A stretch of 64,000 nt of DNA from Streptococcaceae bacterium (GCA_031269775.1 JAISYQ010000005.1:1-64000), one strand, 5' to 3'; counted from the stretch's first letter, positions 42,403-53,026 are shown. Program-made: numbers and translations. Notes: generated by a model not told the origin, from the letters alone.

Positions 42403-42413
42403 ATCTACTTAAA
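42397..42413 (+). promoter_or_regulatory. Degenerate CtsR-type operator overlapping the clpP -35
   Basis: A perfect heptad GGTCAAA is followed after 3 nt by ACTTAAA (5 of 7 matches to the second heptad). CtsR operators are two direct GGTCAAA-type heptads 3 nt apart, usually over clp promoters. The position fits; the second half and spacer are weak. Confidence 0.4.
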
Positions 42414-42479
42414 TTAGCTCTTTTATATAAAATATTTATTAATACAATTTTTTACTCTATTAATTTAAATTTTACACTT

Positions 42480-44675
42480 TTAAGCAATGTCATGCTTATT
42501 TTTTTCTCGTTTATTTTTCATAAAAAAATATACTGCCACAGAAATTGTAAATCCTCCAAATATTAAGAAAATAATACTTTCTCGCCAACCTGTAGCTGGT
42601 AGAATTCCCGATGAAAAATTTTCAATTTTGCCTGAAATATTAACAATTCCAGCATCATCAATATTAAGTGCCTCTCCATATCCCGCATTTAAATTTGATG
42701 GATTCTCACCAACACCATCTCCAACCTCAAATTTAAGACCTTTTACAGCTTTATCCAAATAAAATCCAGCAGGTGCTTTAACTTCTACTATCTCATAATT
42801 CCCTTTTGCTAATCCAGGAAGATCAACAATACCAGTGATTTTTCCATCTTTTGTACTATCATCTGTTGTATAAAATTTCTGCACCTTATTATTTACAAAT
42901 AGAGCCTCTATTGTTAATTCTTCTTTTTTAGTGATTTTTATCCAATGTAGTAATCCTCGCTCATCAAATCCGCCATAAAAGTTACCTTCTTCATTTTTTA
43001 AAACAAAAGCAGCTGTATCACTAAGAATCTTTTCATCTGTTCCACCCTTGACCTTATCAAAGTCTTTCTCAAAAACAACAACATATTCAGAATCATCAAC
43101 TTCAAACTCTTTACCATAAGTTTCTTCATTATCTGGATCGCTTGGAGGATCTAAAAGAAAGGTCGGTTTGCCTATTTTAGAATCTCTTTTATCAACTAAC
43201 GAATTATTATCTTGAAAAAAACTTTTATTTATATTATTTAAATAATGTTTAATAACTCCTTTTTTTTGTTTTGCATTATTAAGATTGCTAGTAAAATCAG
43301 CTTGAAATTCCCCTAATAATTTCAATCTTCCTTTATCGATCCTTTTATATGATAGTTGTTCCACAGCATTATGATCATATGGGTTTTTAACTTTTTCATA
43401 TCCCACTATATTATTAATATTCGATTCCCTTGGAGCATCATTATTAACCAACATAATGATCGTATATGTAAGAATTTGTCCAGCTATTGCTTCTAACTTT
43501 GCTGTATTTTCATCTGTTACTTCATCAGGAACATTAATAAACATATCCGATCTTGTGGCTTTATATTTTTCTTCATTATTGTATTCCACAATAAAAGGTA
43601 ACCCGCCAATCAGACCACTATCAACACCTTTCTCCCATGTATAGATCGACTCTCCACCAAGCTCAATATCATCAAATTCATAAAAACTTAAACCTTTATC
43701 AGGTAAATCTCTTAAAAGCAAATGATTATATAAATATTTACGATGAATATTACCATTATCATCTGTTTTGGCAATAACATGATCAAAATCCATCGGAATA
43801 GGAACACTAATCTCAAAAGTTACAGGATCTCCAATTGAACGACTCACTACCTGATCGACATCTGTACCTCCTGAACTAAATCCAGAATTCCCTGAAATTC
43901 CATCATCCAAATCCATAAATGATTCTTCAAAATTGGGCACTAAACGCTTTTCAATCCTCTCAATTGCATTTTTCACATAGATATCAATCTCTCTTTTTGA
44001 TTTTGCATCCCCACCTTCTTCTTCAATAATTGGCAAAGAAAGCACAGTATTTACCGCTTTTACAACAGTTTCTTCTAGACCTGTTACAGCATTTACTGAT
44101 TCTGAAGTATCCGTTTCAATAATTATGAAAATTTTATTCTTTCCACTATTTAAAGGTTGATCAACAACAAAATCAGCTATCCCATCTTCTTCTTCACTTG
44201 CAAAATTTTTTCCCCGTCCTGTTTTTGCAATAGCTAAAGGAGGAAATCCTTCTTTTCTTAATTCTCGCTCTGGTTTTGATTTAAAGAAAGAGGCCACCGA
44301 ATAATAAGCTGCTCTACGCTGAGGCTGTGTTGCTTTTGAAAGATCATGATCCTTTTCTTCATCAGTCTTAGCTTTAGAACCCATAGTTAACAATAAAACC
44401 TTTTCATAATAAGGTGTCACATCAAAAATTTTAAATATAATATTATTAATGGGATCATTATTTACAAATTGCGAAATTTCATTTTCAGGATTTTGAACAA
44501 TATTATCAAAGTCTCCTACAGATACTTTTCTTTTGTGCAATTTAATTGTTACTTTTTCTACTAAATCTTTTGTATCAATTGATCGAACAAAATTCAATGA
44601 ATTAAAAACATAAACACAAAGAATTAGCAGCAAAAAAATCATAGCTAAATTAATCGCTATTCTTTTTTTATACAC
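42480..44675 (-). CDS. LPXTG-anchored pilin-like surface protein with Cna-B type domain
   Basis: A 731-aa secreted protein. An N-terminal membrane helix (about 7-30) acts as signal anchor or signal peptide. The middle (about 270-420) resembles a pilin backbone domain (ISVPIPMDFDHVIAKT, then SFYEFDDIELGG). Residues about 560-680 form a Cna-B/SpaA-like domain with the E-box YEIVEVKAPAGFYLD. The sorting signal LPATG at 692-696, a hydrophobic helix and a basic tail complete it. GTG start after GGAGGG. No sortase or other pilin gene is nearby, so it is probably anchored by the housekeeping sortase A. Confidence 0.85.
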   Translation of the reverse strand: MYKKRIAINLAMIFLLLILCVYVFNSLNFVRSIDTKDLVEKVTIKLHKRKVSVGDFDNIVQNPENEISQFVNNDPINNIIFKIFDVTPYYEKVLLLTMGSKAKTDEEKDHDLSKATQPQRRAAYYSVASFFKSKPERELRKEGFPPLAIAKTGRGKNFASEEEDGIADFVVDQPLNSGKNKIFIIIETDTSESVNAVTGLEETVVKAVNTVLSLPIIEEEGGDAKSKREIDIYVKNAIERIEKRLVPNFEESFMDLDDGISGNSGFSSGGTDVDQVVSRSIGDPVTFEISVPIPMDFDHVIAKTDDNGNIHRKYLYNHLLLRDLPDKGLSFYEFDDIELGGESIYTWEKGVDSGLIGGLPFIVEYNNEEKYKATRSDMFINVPDEVTDENTAKLEAIAGQILTYTIIMLVNNDAPRESNINNIVGYEKVKNPYDHNAVEQLSYKRIDKGRLKLLGEFQADFTSNLNNAKQKKGVIKHYLNNINKSFFQDNNSLVDKRDSKIGKPTFLLDPPSDPDNEETYGKEFEVDDSEYVVVFEKDFDKVKGGTDEKILSDTAAFVLKNEEGNFYGGFDERGLLHWIKITKKEELTIEALFVNNKVQKFYTTDDSTKDGKITGIVDLPGLAKGNYEIVEVKAPAGFYLDKAVKGLKFEVGDGVGENPSNLNAGYGEALNIDDAGIVNISGKIENFSSGILPATGWRESIIFLIFGGFTISVAVYFFMKNKREKNKHDIA

Positions 44676-44769
44676 TGCTTATCCCTCCAAATCAAAGCTA
44701 AGATAAAAATTATCCACCTTTAATCTAGATTTTATTATAAATTAAAATTAATATACTTTCATGTTTTAA

Positions 44770-45795
44770 CTACATATTCTCATAAATATAATTTACTAAC
44801 CTTTCCGTCTTATCCCAACCTAAACATGGATCTGTAATCGATTGCCCAAAAACTTTACCATCAAAATCTTGATTACCATCTTCTAAAAAACTTTCAATCA
44901 TAAAACCTCGTACAAACTGCGCAACTTTTTTCTTCCAATGACGGTTCAACAATGTTTGCTTAACAATGCGAATTTGTTCCAAATATTGCTTGCCTGAATT
45001 ATCATGATTAGTATCAATCACAATCATCGGATTTTTTAAATTGCCTTTTTCATACATCGAAATTGCCTTTAATAAATCTTCATAATAGTAATTTGGCCGA
45101 TTCTCCCCGTACTCGTTTAACGAACCGCGCAAAATGACATGTGCTAGTGGATTTGAACTTGATTTTACATGTTGAGCATTAAATAAAAATTCCTGCTTTT
45201 GCTGCGCTGCATATAAAGCGTTAAACATAATCGTTAAATTACCACTTGTTGGATTTTTAAATCCTGTAGGTTGATCAATACCACTAGCAACAAAACGATG
45301 TTGTTGATTTTCAACTGATCGTGCACCTATCACAATATAAGAAGCTAAATCATCAACAATTGCTAAATTTTCAGGATAAAGCATCTCATCTGCTGTTGTT
45401 AAACCTGTTTTTGTAATTACTTGCTTATGAAGCCTACGAACTGCTAAAATACCATTTAAAAAATTTGATCCAAAAGATAGATCTGGTTGATGGAGAAGGC
45501 CTTTATAACCAGATCCATTGCTCCGCGGTTTATTTGTATAGATGCGCGGAATTACAAACACTTTATCTACCACTTTTTCTTGCAGTTTTGCAAGACGTTT
45601 AACGTATTCCATCACAGCTTCTTCATCATGCGCTGAGCAAGGTCCAACTAATAAAAGCATCCTTTTATCGACGCCTTTAATAATATTTTCTAATTGCTGA
45701 TCACGCTTTTTCTTTAAGGCTTTTACTTTTTTTGATAAAATACTTGCCTGTTTAATTTCAGTCAAATCAATTATTTTACTTAATTGTTTAAACAT
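44770..45795 (-). CDS. 3-deoxy-7-phosphoheptulonate (DAHP) synthase, class I
   Basis: Condenses phosphoenolpyruvate and erythrose 4-phosphate, the first step of the shikimate pathway. The 341-aa protein has the AroF/G/H-type motifs: LLVGPCSAHDEEAV for phosphate binding, PRIYTNKPRSNGSGYKGL, IGARSVENQQHR and VIDTNHDNSGK with metal ligands, then SFLEDGNQD. It has no regulatory ACT or chorismate-mutase domain. No other aromatic-pathway gene is nearby. ATG with AGGAAG upstream. Confidence 0.95.
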   Translation of the reverse strand: MFKQLSKIIDLTEIKQASILSKKVKALKKKRDQQLENIIKGVDKRMLLLVGPCSAHDEEAVMEYVKRLAKLQEKVVDKVFVIPRIYTNKPRSNGSGYKGLLHQPDLSFGSNFLNGILAVRRLHKQVITKTGLTTADEMLYPENLAIVDDLASYIVIGARSVENQQHRFVASGIDQPTGFKNPTSGNLTIMFNALYAAQQKQEFLFNAQHVKSSSNPLAHVILRGSLNEYGENRPNYYYEDLLKAISMYEKGNLKNPMIVIDTNHDNSGKQYLEQIRIVKQTLLNRHWKKKVAQFVRGFMIESFLEDGNQDFDGKVFGQSITDPCLGWDKTERLVNYIYENM

Positions 45796-45903
45796 TTGCT
45801 TAAAACTTCCTCATTTATTTTCATGCCTTATCCATTTAGGCTATTATTATCTCAATGAGAGATTATTAACAATCTCTTTAAAAACAAGTAAGTGGATTTT
45901 TAA

Positions 45904-46950
45904 TTATATTTTTCCAATTTTCCCATCACCATTCAAATCTTCATTAATCACTACTTCCAATTCATGTACATATTTTTGTATAACTTCTTCATATTTTTCT
46001 TGTTCTTGATCACCAAGCACAGCTTTATCACTAATTGCATCTAAATTTGCAAAAAATTCAATGTGCTGGTGGAGATTACAAAATTTAATCGGAGCGTCTC
46101 CACCATAATCACCATCTAGATTAATCATTAAACGTTCATTTGAATTTAGAGTCTCTACCTTAATTTTTGCTGTTTTTGTATAGATAACCTTAGAATCTTC
46201 AATGTGCTTGCCACCGTTTAAAACAGCAGCAATAATTCGCAAAATTTCAAATACATTTGCTTGTTTTACAATTAGCAATGAAAATTTCCCATCATCAAAT
46301 TTTGCATCAGGATCAATTGTTTCAAAACCACCAACAGAATTAGTTAAGCCAACAAAAAACATTGAAATCCCCCCCTCATAGACTCCTGTATCATAAGTAA
46401 GCCGAACATTTCTTGGCTGAATTTTCGGCAATATCTCTGCTCCTTTTACTAGATAAGCCAAGTAACCAAAAGTCTTTTTTAAATTAGAAGGAACCTCAAA
46501 AGTTAGCTCCGTTAAGCTACCAGCAGCAGCAATATTTACAAAATATTTATCATCTGCTTGCCCGATATCCATCTTTACTGTTTGCTTTTTGTGCAATATA
46601 CGAATTGCATCTATTGGATTGGTGCGCGGAATTTTTAAAGCTCTCGCATAATCATTAGTTGTGCCTGTTGGAATAATTGCAAGTTTTGGACGTTTTTTAA
46701 GTTTTGCAACGCCATTAACCACTTCATTAATCGTCCCATCGCCACCAGCAACAACAATTAAAGCAAAATCTAATAAGCTTACCCTGCGCGCTTCTTTACA
46801 AGCAGAATTTTTCTTTGCTGTTGTTGCAAAAACACTTGTTTCATAGCCCATACTTTCCAATTCATTTAAAACATCTGGAAGAAAGCGTTTCATTAACCCC
46901 TTACCAGAAATTGGATTATAAATAATACGAGCTTTTTTCAATACTTTCAC
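45904..46950 (-). CDS. Diacylglycerol/lipid kinase (DgkB-like) with EF-hand-like tail
   Basis: A DAGK-catalytic-domain lipid kinase that would phosphorylate diacylglycerol from lipoteichoic acid turnover. Motifs are YNPISGKG near the N-terminus, VVAGGDGTINEVVNG for nucleotide binding and IPTGTTNDYARAL. At 348 aa it is longer than the roughly 300-aa norm. The extra C-terminus ends in INEDLNGDGKIGKI, which has the D-x-N-x-D-x-K-x-G spacing of an EF-hand or dockerin calcium loop. It lies 22 nt after gatB, at the end of the gatCAB run. Confidence 0.9.
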   Translation of the reverse strand: MKVLKKARIIYNPISGKGLMKRFLPDVLNELESMGYETSVFATTAKKNSACKEARRVSLLDFALIVVAGGDGTINEVVNGVAKLKKRPKLAIIPTGTTNDYARALKIPRTNPIDAIRILHKKQTVKMDIGQADDKYFVNIAAAGSLTELTFEVPSNLKKTFGYLAYLVKGAEILPKIQPRNVRLTYDTGVYEGGISMFFVGLTNSVGGFETIDPDAKFDDGKFSLLIVKQANVFEILRIIAAVLNGGKHIEDSKVIYTKTAKIKVETLNSNERLMINLDGDYGGDAPIKFCNLHQHIEFFANLDAISDKAVLGDQEQEKYEEVIQKYVHELEVVINEDLNGDGKIGKI

Positions 46951-46972
46951 CTCATATCAAAGAGAACTACAG

Positions 46973-48400
46973 CTATTTTGCCATCTCTTCTAGTAATAAT
47001 TTATTTACCAGTGCTGGATTTGCTTGACCTTTTGTTATTTTCATAATTTGTCCCATTAACGCTTTAAGAGCTCGATTTTTCCCAGCTTTAAAAGCTTTTA
47101 CTGACTGCTCATTATTTGCTAACACCTCTTGAATGATTAAAAGTAATTGCAAAGGATCAGATAGTTGTACTAAACCTTGCTTCTTTACTACTTCACGCGC
47201 ACTGCCACCTTTTTTAGCTAGCTCTAAAAATACTTTTTTGCCCATTTTTGAACTAAGCGTTCCCTCATCAATTAATTGAATCATCTCTGAGAAATTTTCA
47301 GGTGTTAAAAAAAGATCTTTTAATTCTTTTTTTTCCGCATTTAAAAAATGTGATACTTCACCCATTAGCCAATTAGAGACTTTTTTAGCATCTGCTCCTT
47401 TTGCAAGCGTTGCCTCAAAAAAATTAGCCATCTCAGGATTTAAAGTTAAAACCTTAGCATCATATTCTGGTAAGTTAAAATCATTTACATAACGCTTCCT
47501 TCTTGCAGCAGGCAACTCTGGCAACTCTTGCTTGATCTTTTCAATCCACTCATCAGAAAGCACAAATTTTGGCAAATCAGGCTCAGGAAAATAACGATAA
47601 TCACTTGATCCTTCTTTTACCCGCATTAAAATCGTTGTTTCAGTAATATCATCAAAGCGCCGTGTCTCTTGATAAATTACGCCACCACTACGTAAAACTT
47701 TCTCCTGACGTTTTTGCTCATAAATTAAGCCTTTGCGTACGTTACTAAAAGAATTGAGATTTTTAAGCTCTGTCTTTACTCCAAATTTCTTTTCTCCAAA
47801 AGCTCTTAAAGAAATATTAGCATCAACTCGCATGGAACCTTCTTCCATTTTGACATCAGAAATTCCTATAAATTGAATTATTGATTTTAAAGCTTCTAGA
47901 TATGCATAAGCCTCTTTAGCAGAACGCATATCAGCTTTTGATACAATTTCAATTAACGGCACGCCTTGCCTATTTAGATCAACACAAGAATAACCATCCA
48001 CATCATGTATACTTTTCCCTGCATCTTCTTCTAAATGTACACGCTCAATTCGAATCTTTTTACGTTTTTCTTGAACTTCAATCTCAAGCCAACCATCATA
48101 TCCAATCGGCTTATCAAACTGCGAAATCTGATAGGCCTTGGGCGTATCTGGATAAAAGTAATTCTTCCGATCAAAATGCGTATGCTTGGCAATTTTCATA
48201 TTTAATGCTAATGCTGCTTTGATACCAAATTCAACCATTTTCTTATTCACCACAGGCAACACCCCAGGATAGCCCCAATCAATCACATTGGTATTAGTGT
48301 TTGGCTCTGCTTTAAAATGCGCATAAGAAGGAGAGTAAGCTTTTGAATTAGTATTTAACTCTACATGAACTTCAAGTCCAATCACTGTTTCAAAATTCAT
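46973..48400 (-). CDS. gatB: Aspartyl/glutamyl-tRNA(Asn/Gln) amidotransferase subunit B
   Basis: The kinase and tRNA-binding subunit of GatCAB, which converts Glu-tRNA(Gln) (and Asp-tRNA(Asn)) to the amidated form. The 475-aa protein opens with [13 protein letters not shown]-like sequence (here [19 protein letters not shown]) and has the [17 protein letters not shown] and [11 protein letters not shown] motifs. The C-terminal YqeY-like tail is intact. Its ATG overlaps the gatA stop by 4 nt. Confidence 0.97.
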   Translation of the reverse strand: MNFETVIGLEVHVELNTNSKAYSPSYAHFKAEPNTNTNVIDWGYPGVLPVVNKKMVEFGIKAALALNMKIAKHTHFDRKNYFYPDTPKAYQISQFDKPIGYDGWLEIEVQEKRKKIRIERVHLEEDAGKSIHDVDGYSCVDLNRQGVPLIEIVSKADMRSAKEAYAYLEALKSIIQFIGISDVKMEEGSMRVDANISLRAFGEKKFGVKTELKNLNSFSNVRKGLIYEQKRQEKVLRSGGVIYQETRRFDDITETTILMRVKEGSSDYRYFPEPDLPKFVLSDEWIEKIKQELPELPAARRKRYVNDFNLPEYDAKVLTLNPEMANFFEATLAKGADAKKVSNWLMGEVSHFLNAEKKELKDLFLTPENFSEMIQLIDEGTLSSKMGKKVFLELAKKGGSAREVVKKQGLVQLSDPLQLLLIIQEVLANNEQSVKAFKAGKNRALKALMGQIMKITKGQANPALVNKLLLEEMAK

Positions 48401-49869
48401 GACTTCCCCCCTTCAAAAATAGCTGGTTTATTGGCTGCAAAATTTGTCGCCGCTTCAAACGCAGCTGCCACTTGGTACATCTTTGCCTCTTCCCAATAGT
48501 TACCAATAATTTGTAAACCAACTGGCAAACCATCAAAAAAACCTGCTGGCACACTCATTCCCGGAAGTCCTACTAAATTTACCGAAATCGTCAATAAATC
48601 ACCTATATACATCGTAATCGGATCTTTAATATTCTCGCCAATTTTATAAGCTACAGTTGGTGTTGTTGGACCAATAATCACATCATAATTTTCAAATACT
48701 TTCTTAAAATCACGACAAATCATTGTGCGTACTTCACCGGCTTTTTTAAAATACGCATCGTAAAACCCAGAAGATAAACTAAACGTCCCCAACATAATCC
48801 GACGTTTAACCTCTTCACCAAAACCTTCTGAGCGCGATTTCACATATACATCTTCTAGAGTTTTAAACTCTTTGGTCCGATATCCATAACGAATGCCATC
48901 AAAGCGCTGTAAATTCGAACTTGCTTCTGATGAAGCAATGATATAATACACCGCAACTCCATATTTAGAATGTGGAAGACTTACCTCCTCAACATTTGCA
49001 CCTAGCTCTTTAAATGTATTGACGGCTTTTAAAATTTGATCCTTAACTCCTTTTTGAATTCCTTCATCTAAGTATTCTTCTGGTAAGGCAATTTTCATGC
49101 CCTTAATGCCCTTATTAAGATGAGCTGTAAAATCAAAAACTTCTCGTTTAGCAGAAGTAGCATCCTTTACATCATGACCACAAATCGCATTCAACACTAA
49201 AGCGTTATCTTTAACATCTCGTGTTAATGGTCCAATCTGATCCAAGGAAGAAGCAAAAGCAATCAAACCAAAACGTGACACTCGACCATAAGTTGGTTTC
49301 ATCCCGACAATACCATTAAAAGCAGCTGGCTGGCGAATTGAACCACCAGTATCACTTCCTAAAGAAACTGGAATTTCTCCTGTTGCTACAGCTGTTGCTG
49401 AGCCAGACGATGATCCTCCTGCTACTTTAGTCTGATCCCAAGCATTTTTGCTTATTTTAAAAGCAGAATACTCTCCAGAGCTACCCATTGCAAACTCATC
49501 CATATTTAACTTGCCAAGTATCACAAGTCCTGCTTGATTTAATTTTTCAACCACGGTTGCATTATAAATCGGTTTAAAATTATATAAAATTTTCGATCCA
49601 GCCGTTGTTAGAAGATCTTTAGTAATAATATTATCCTTTAGGCCAATTGGCAGAGCTTTTAGCGTTTCTTCTTTTCTGATCCCTTCTTCATCAAGCTTTT
49701 TTGCGCATTTGAGCGCATTGTTTTTATCAATTGTTAAAAAAGCTTCTACCTTAGGCTCTACTTCTCTAATACGCTTCAATGCATCTTGTGTTAACTCTTT
49801 TGCACTGATCTTTTTTTTTACCAATAAGTTATGAAGTTCATTTAGTGATTTCTTATACAACTCAGACAT
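48397..49869 (-). CDS. gatA: Aspartyl/glutamyl-tRNA(Asn/Gln) amidotransferase subunit A
   Basis: The glutaminase subunit of GatCAB. The 490-aa amidase-signature protein has the Ser-cis-Ser-Lys set: Lys in [19 protein letters not shown] and the nucleophile region [16 protein letters not shown] follows GGAGATTAGCTTTA. It starts 5 nt after gatC and overlaps gatB by 4 nt. Confidence 0.97.
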   Translation of the reverse strand: MSELYKKSLNELHNLLVKKKISAKELTQDALKRIREVEPKVEAFLTIDKNNALKCAKKLDEEGIRKEETLKALPIGLKDNIITKDLLTTAGSKILYNFKPIYNATVVEKLNQAGLVILGKLNMDEFAMGSSGEYSAFKISKNAWDQTKVAGGSSSGSATAVATGEIPVSLGSDTGGSIRQPAAFNGIVGMKPTYGRVSRFGLIAFASSLDQIGPLTRDVKDNALVLNAICGHDVKDATSAKREVFDFTAHLNKGIKGMKIALPEEYLDEGIQKGVKDQILKAVNTFKELGANVEEVSLPHSKYGVAVYYIIASSEASSNLQRFDGIRYGYRTKEFKTLEDVYVKSRSEGFGEEVKRRIMLGTFSLSSGFYDAYFKKAGEVRTMICRDFKKVFENYDVIIGPTTPTVAYKIGENIKDPITMYIGDLLTISVNLVGLPGMSVPAGFFDGLPVGLQIIGNYWEEAKMYQVAAAFEAATNFAANKPAIFEGGKS

Positions 49870-49874
49870 TAAAG

Positions 49875-50171
49875 CTAATCTCCTTCATTTAGAATCGCTG
49901 GTACTTTAATAAATCCATTCTCTTTTTCTGGAACATTTTTCATTAGTTCCTTACGATCCATACCAGGCATTGCTACATCAGCTCGAAAAATATTAATAGA
50001 ATCCACCACATGAGAAGTAAATGGTATGCCTGTTGTATCAACTTCATTAAGCTGATCCACCATATCAATAATTCTATCAAATATCTTAGTAAATTGATGC
50101 AATTCTTCTTGTAAAAATTCTAGCTTAGCAAGATTTGCTATATGCTTGATTTTCTCTTCACTAATGCTCAT
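49875..50171 (-). CDS. gatC: Aspartyl/glutamyl-tRNA(Asn/Gln) amidotransferase subunit C
   Basis: The 98-aa small subunit that holds GatA and GatB together. It starts with [19 protein letters not shown], the family's usual N-terminus, and ends with the VPAILNEGD tail. ATG follows AAGGAGACATT. It is first of the gatCAB run, 19 nt after the phosphatase gene. Confidence 0.95.
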   Translation of the reverse strand: MSISEEKIKHIANLAKLEFLQEELHQFTKIFDRIIDMVDQLNEVDTTGIPFTSHVVDSINIFRADVAMPGMDRKELMKNVPEKENGFIKVPAILNEGD

Positions 50172-50190
50172 AATGTCTCCTTGTTAATCC

Positions 50191-50949
50191 CTAACTTCCC
50201 ATCACTTCATTATATGCACAAGCTGTTGCTACAATAAATTTTTGGCGATCTTTAAATTTAAGAGCTAAGCCATCTAAACCACTACCTTTAAAACCAAATT
50301 CTTGAACCAAAACCATCCCAGGCGCATAATCCCATGGATATAAATTAGAAATGTAACCAATCGTATTTCCTTTAAGCATACTGATAAATTCTAATCCAGC
50401 TGAACCAATCATCCGAACTCCCATGGAATTTTCTCCAATAATTTGAATATTTTCGATATTTTGTGCATACATCCCAGCATTAACTGCCCATAAACCATCT
50501 TTAGCACCTAAATTTTTAGGAGGCCTTAACTTTTTTTCATTACAAAAAACACCAATCCCAGGACCACCCCAATATAGCTTTTGACGCGTAACATCATAAA
50601 TAAAACCTAATTTTCCAACTCCATCTTCATAAACACCAATCATAATGGCAAAATTTTCTCGTTGAAAAACAAAATTTATTGTCCCATCAATTGGATCAAT
50701 CAGCCAAACGCGCCCACTCATATCAGCTAAAGAATTTCTTTTATCTTCTTCTGCTAAGATTTTATCTTTGGAAAATTTACTTTCTATTTTTGCAATCAAA
50801 AATCTTTGAATTTCATAATCTACATTGCTCACCAAATCACTACGAGAAGATTTTATTGAAATTTGCAGCTGACTTTCTTTTCGCTTTAACACCAACTCTC
50901 CTGCTTCATAAACCCAAGCTTTTATCGTTTGCGCCAATGCATTACTCAT
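50191..50949 (-). CDS. Inositol monophosphatase family protein
   Basis: A magnesium-dependent sugar-phosphatase fold of about 252 aa. Metal-binding motifs are present: LAEEDKR, WLIDPIDGTINFV and the C-terminal YPWDYAPG. The start at 50949 (MSNALAQTIK) lies 7 nt after GAGGAG and overlaps the gatD end by 8 nt; another ATG directly precedes it. The substrate could be inositol phosphate or a nucleotide such as PAP; sequence does not decide. Confidence 0.93.
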   Translation of the reverse strand: MSNALAQTIKAWVYEAGELVLKRKESQLQISIKSSRSDLVSNVDYEIQRFLIAKIESKFSKDKILAEEDKRNSLADMSGRVWLIDPIDGTINFVFQRENFAIMIGVYEDGVGKLGFIYDVTRQKLYWGGPGIGVFCNEKKLRPPKNLGAKDGLWAVNAGMYAQNIENIQIIGENSMGVRMIGSAGLEFISMLKGNTIGYISNLYPWDYAPGMVLVQEFGFKGSGLDGLALKFKDRQKFIVATACAYNEVMGS

Positions 50950-51670
50950 CATATATCTCCTCTTCACAAATCTCTTCCCATAAAGGAATCCTAATTGTTT
51001 TATACTTATTATAAAGAGCCTTAATTAAAAGTTGATAAGCAAAATGAACATTACGTGCTAAAAATGGTCCGTGAAAATAACTGCCATAAACATTTTTATA
51101 GACCGCTCCTTCGGTTTGATCTTCGCCATTATTACCATATCCTTTGATCACTTGACCAAGCGCTTGTTCGCCTTTACCCAAAAAAGTACGTCCTTGATGA
51201 TTTTCAAAGCCATAGTAATGCTCCCCAGTTTCTTGGTTAACAATTTCGATATCACCAATAAAACGAGAATTATTTTGATTTAAAGTATAATGATCAAGTA
51301 CCCCAATTCCTGTAACTTTACGACCACAAGCTTCAATGTAATAATGGCCTAATAATTGATAACCACCACAGATAGCTAGGAAAACACCATTATTTTCAAC
51401 ATAGCATTTAATCGCCTTTTGCTTTTTTTGAATATCTAAAGAAACAACAAATTGTTCATAATCTTGTCCTCCACCAAAAAAGATCAAATCATATTTTTTT
51501 TCATTAAAATCATTATCAATAGAAATAATTTTAATATTCACCTTAACACCAAGCTTTTGACCAAAATATTTAAGCATTAAAATATTGCCATTATCTCCAT
51601 AAGTATTTAATAGATTGCCATATAAATGACAGATATTAAGTTCAAAATTTTCCTCTTGGGCGGATAACAT
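50942..51670 (-). CDS. gatD: Lipid II isoglutaminyl synthase, glutamine amidotransferase subunit GatD
   Basis: The 242-aa class I glutaminase that feeds ammonia to MurT to amidate the D-Glu of peptidoglycan lipid II. It has the nucleophile Cys101 in FLAICGGYQLLG and a late His in GSYFHGPFLARN. The start codon immediately follows the murT stop, so the pair is translationally coupled, as in Staphylococcus and Streptococcus. Amidation is needed for efficient cross-linking. Confidence 0.95.
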   Translation of the reverse strand: MLSAQEENFELNICHLYGNLLNTYGDNGNILMLKYFGQKLGVKVNIKIISIDNDFNEKKYDLIFFGGGQDYEQFVVSLDIQKKQKAIKCYVENNGVFLAICGGYQLLGHYYIEACGRKVTGIGVLDHYTLNQNNSRFIGDIEIVNQETGEHYYGFENHQGRTFLGKGEQALGQVIKGYGNNGEDQTEGAVYKNVYGSYFHGPFLARNVHFAYQLLIKALYNKYKTIRIPLWEEICEEEIYDE

Positions 51671-53026
51671 TTAAAATTTTCCTTTCAAAAAATCTGCATT
51701 AGCTAACTTTTTTCGCAAATTTAACATCGCAGTGTAAGTTGTGAAAATGTAAATATGCTCAGTAGGTGCTATTTTTATTTCATTAAGTAAACGCTTAAAA
51801 TTTGTATCAACATCGATAATTTTCTCTGTCTTCACTCCTGCAACAATTATACGACGCATCATATCTTTATGACGTTCTCCACCGACAATTATTTTGGGAA
51901 GATTAAGCTTTATTAATTTTTCATAATTGCCATCCCAAATCCAACTAGTATCAATCCCATCTGCATACTGAGAATTAAGTAAAGTGACTAAAGTAAAAGA
52001 GAAAGGTGCACGTGAAACCACATCGATTGCTTGATTTATGCCAACAGGGTTTTTCACCAAGATGATCGTAACTTTTTTACCATAGATAGAAATAACTTCC
52101 TGACGACCAAAGACTTTTTCATTACAAGCTAGACCAGCTTTAATTTTTTCGTAAGGTATCTGATAATACTCGGAGGCAGCTGTTGCCGCTAAAGCATTGT
52201 AAACATTATACACCCCGCCAACTTCCAAGGTTAAACTCATCCCGTCAATAACAAATGCTGAAGAAGTATTATCTACTTTTTTTAATTCACTTAAACAAAA
52301 ATCAAGCTGCGGACGGTGAAACCCACAATTTGAACAATAATACTTCCCAAGATTAGCATAAGTAATCATCTTATAATGAAGAATCTTTTGACATTTCGGA
52401 CATAAAACTCCTTCAGTATTATAATGAGCCATTTGCTCTTTATCAGAAAGGTGATTAAATCCATAAAATTTTTGGGAATTTTTGGTGGTACATAAAGCAA
52501 ACAAAGGGGAGTCTCCATTGCACAAAATAGTAGCATCAGGCGCTTTATTAGCTCCATTAAGCAACATTTGATAAGTAGTATAAATCTCTCCATACCGATC
52601 CATTTGGTCCCGAAAAATATTAGTAAAGACAAATAATTTTGGGTTAAGATCCTCTGTTACTTTTGCTAAAGAAGCTTCATCAATTTCTAAAACAGCGATT
52701 TTTTTTTTCTTTTTAGACTTAACATTTAAAAAAGTAGAAACAATCCCTTGAATCATATTTGATCCTGTTGAATTAGTTAAAACATAATCAAATTGCTGTC
52801 GTAAAATATTAGCTGTTAAGGAAGTGGTTAATGTTTTTCCGTTTGTGCCTGTGATAACAATGATTTCATAATCTTTTGCTAAAATTTTCAAAATTGTCGG
52901 GTCAATTTTTAATGCTAATTTTCCTGGCAAAGAGCTGCCGCCATTAAAAAATATTTGTAAAAACCAATATGTAAACTTCCCGATAAATTTTGCCATAAAT
53001 GTGCGTAAGCGCATCTTTCCATCCAT
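51671..53026 (-). CDS. murT: Lipid II isoglutaminyl synthase, Mur ligase subunit MurT
   Basis: A 451-aa Mur ligase-like protein: P-loop VITGTNGKTLTTSL at about 57-70, a Mur middle domain with a four-Cys zinc ribbon (CPKC then CSNC, about 207-240), and a C-terminal DUF1727 domain. It activates the D-Glu carboxylate of lipid II for amidation with GatD. The first ATG (53026) has no good ribosome binding site; the ATG at 53014 (MRLRTFMAKF) is an alternative start. Confidence 0.95.
   Translation of the reverse strand: MDGKMRLRTFMAKFIGKFTYWFLQIFFNGGSSLPGKLALKIDPTILKILAKDYEIIVITGTNGKTLTTSLTANILRQQFDYVLTNSTGSNMIQGIVSTFLNVKSKKKKKIAVLEIDEASLAKVTEDLNPKLFVFTNIFRDQMDRYGEIYTTYQMLLNGANKAPDATILCNGDSPLFALCTTKNSQKFYGFNHLSDKEQMAHYNTEGVLCPKCQKILHYKMITYANLGKYYCSNCGFHRPQLDFCLSELKKVDNTSSAFVIDGMSLTLEVGGVYNVYNALAATAASEYYQIPYEKIKAGLACNEKVFGRQEVISIYGKKVTIILVKNPVGINQAIDVVSRAPFSFTLVTLLNSQYADGIDTSWIWDGNYEKLIKLNLPKIIVGGERHKDMMRRIIVAGVKTEKIIDVDTNFKRLLNEIKIAPTEHIYIFTTYTAMLNLRKKLANADFLKGKF

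Noticed and set aside
45850-45880. A GAGATT/AATCTC hairpin between DAHP synthase and the lipid kinase as a terminator
   Set aside because: The stem is only 6-7 bp and no T run follows on the minus strand.
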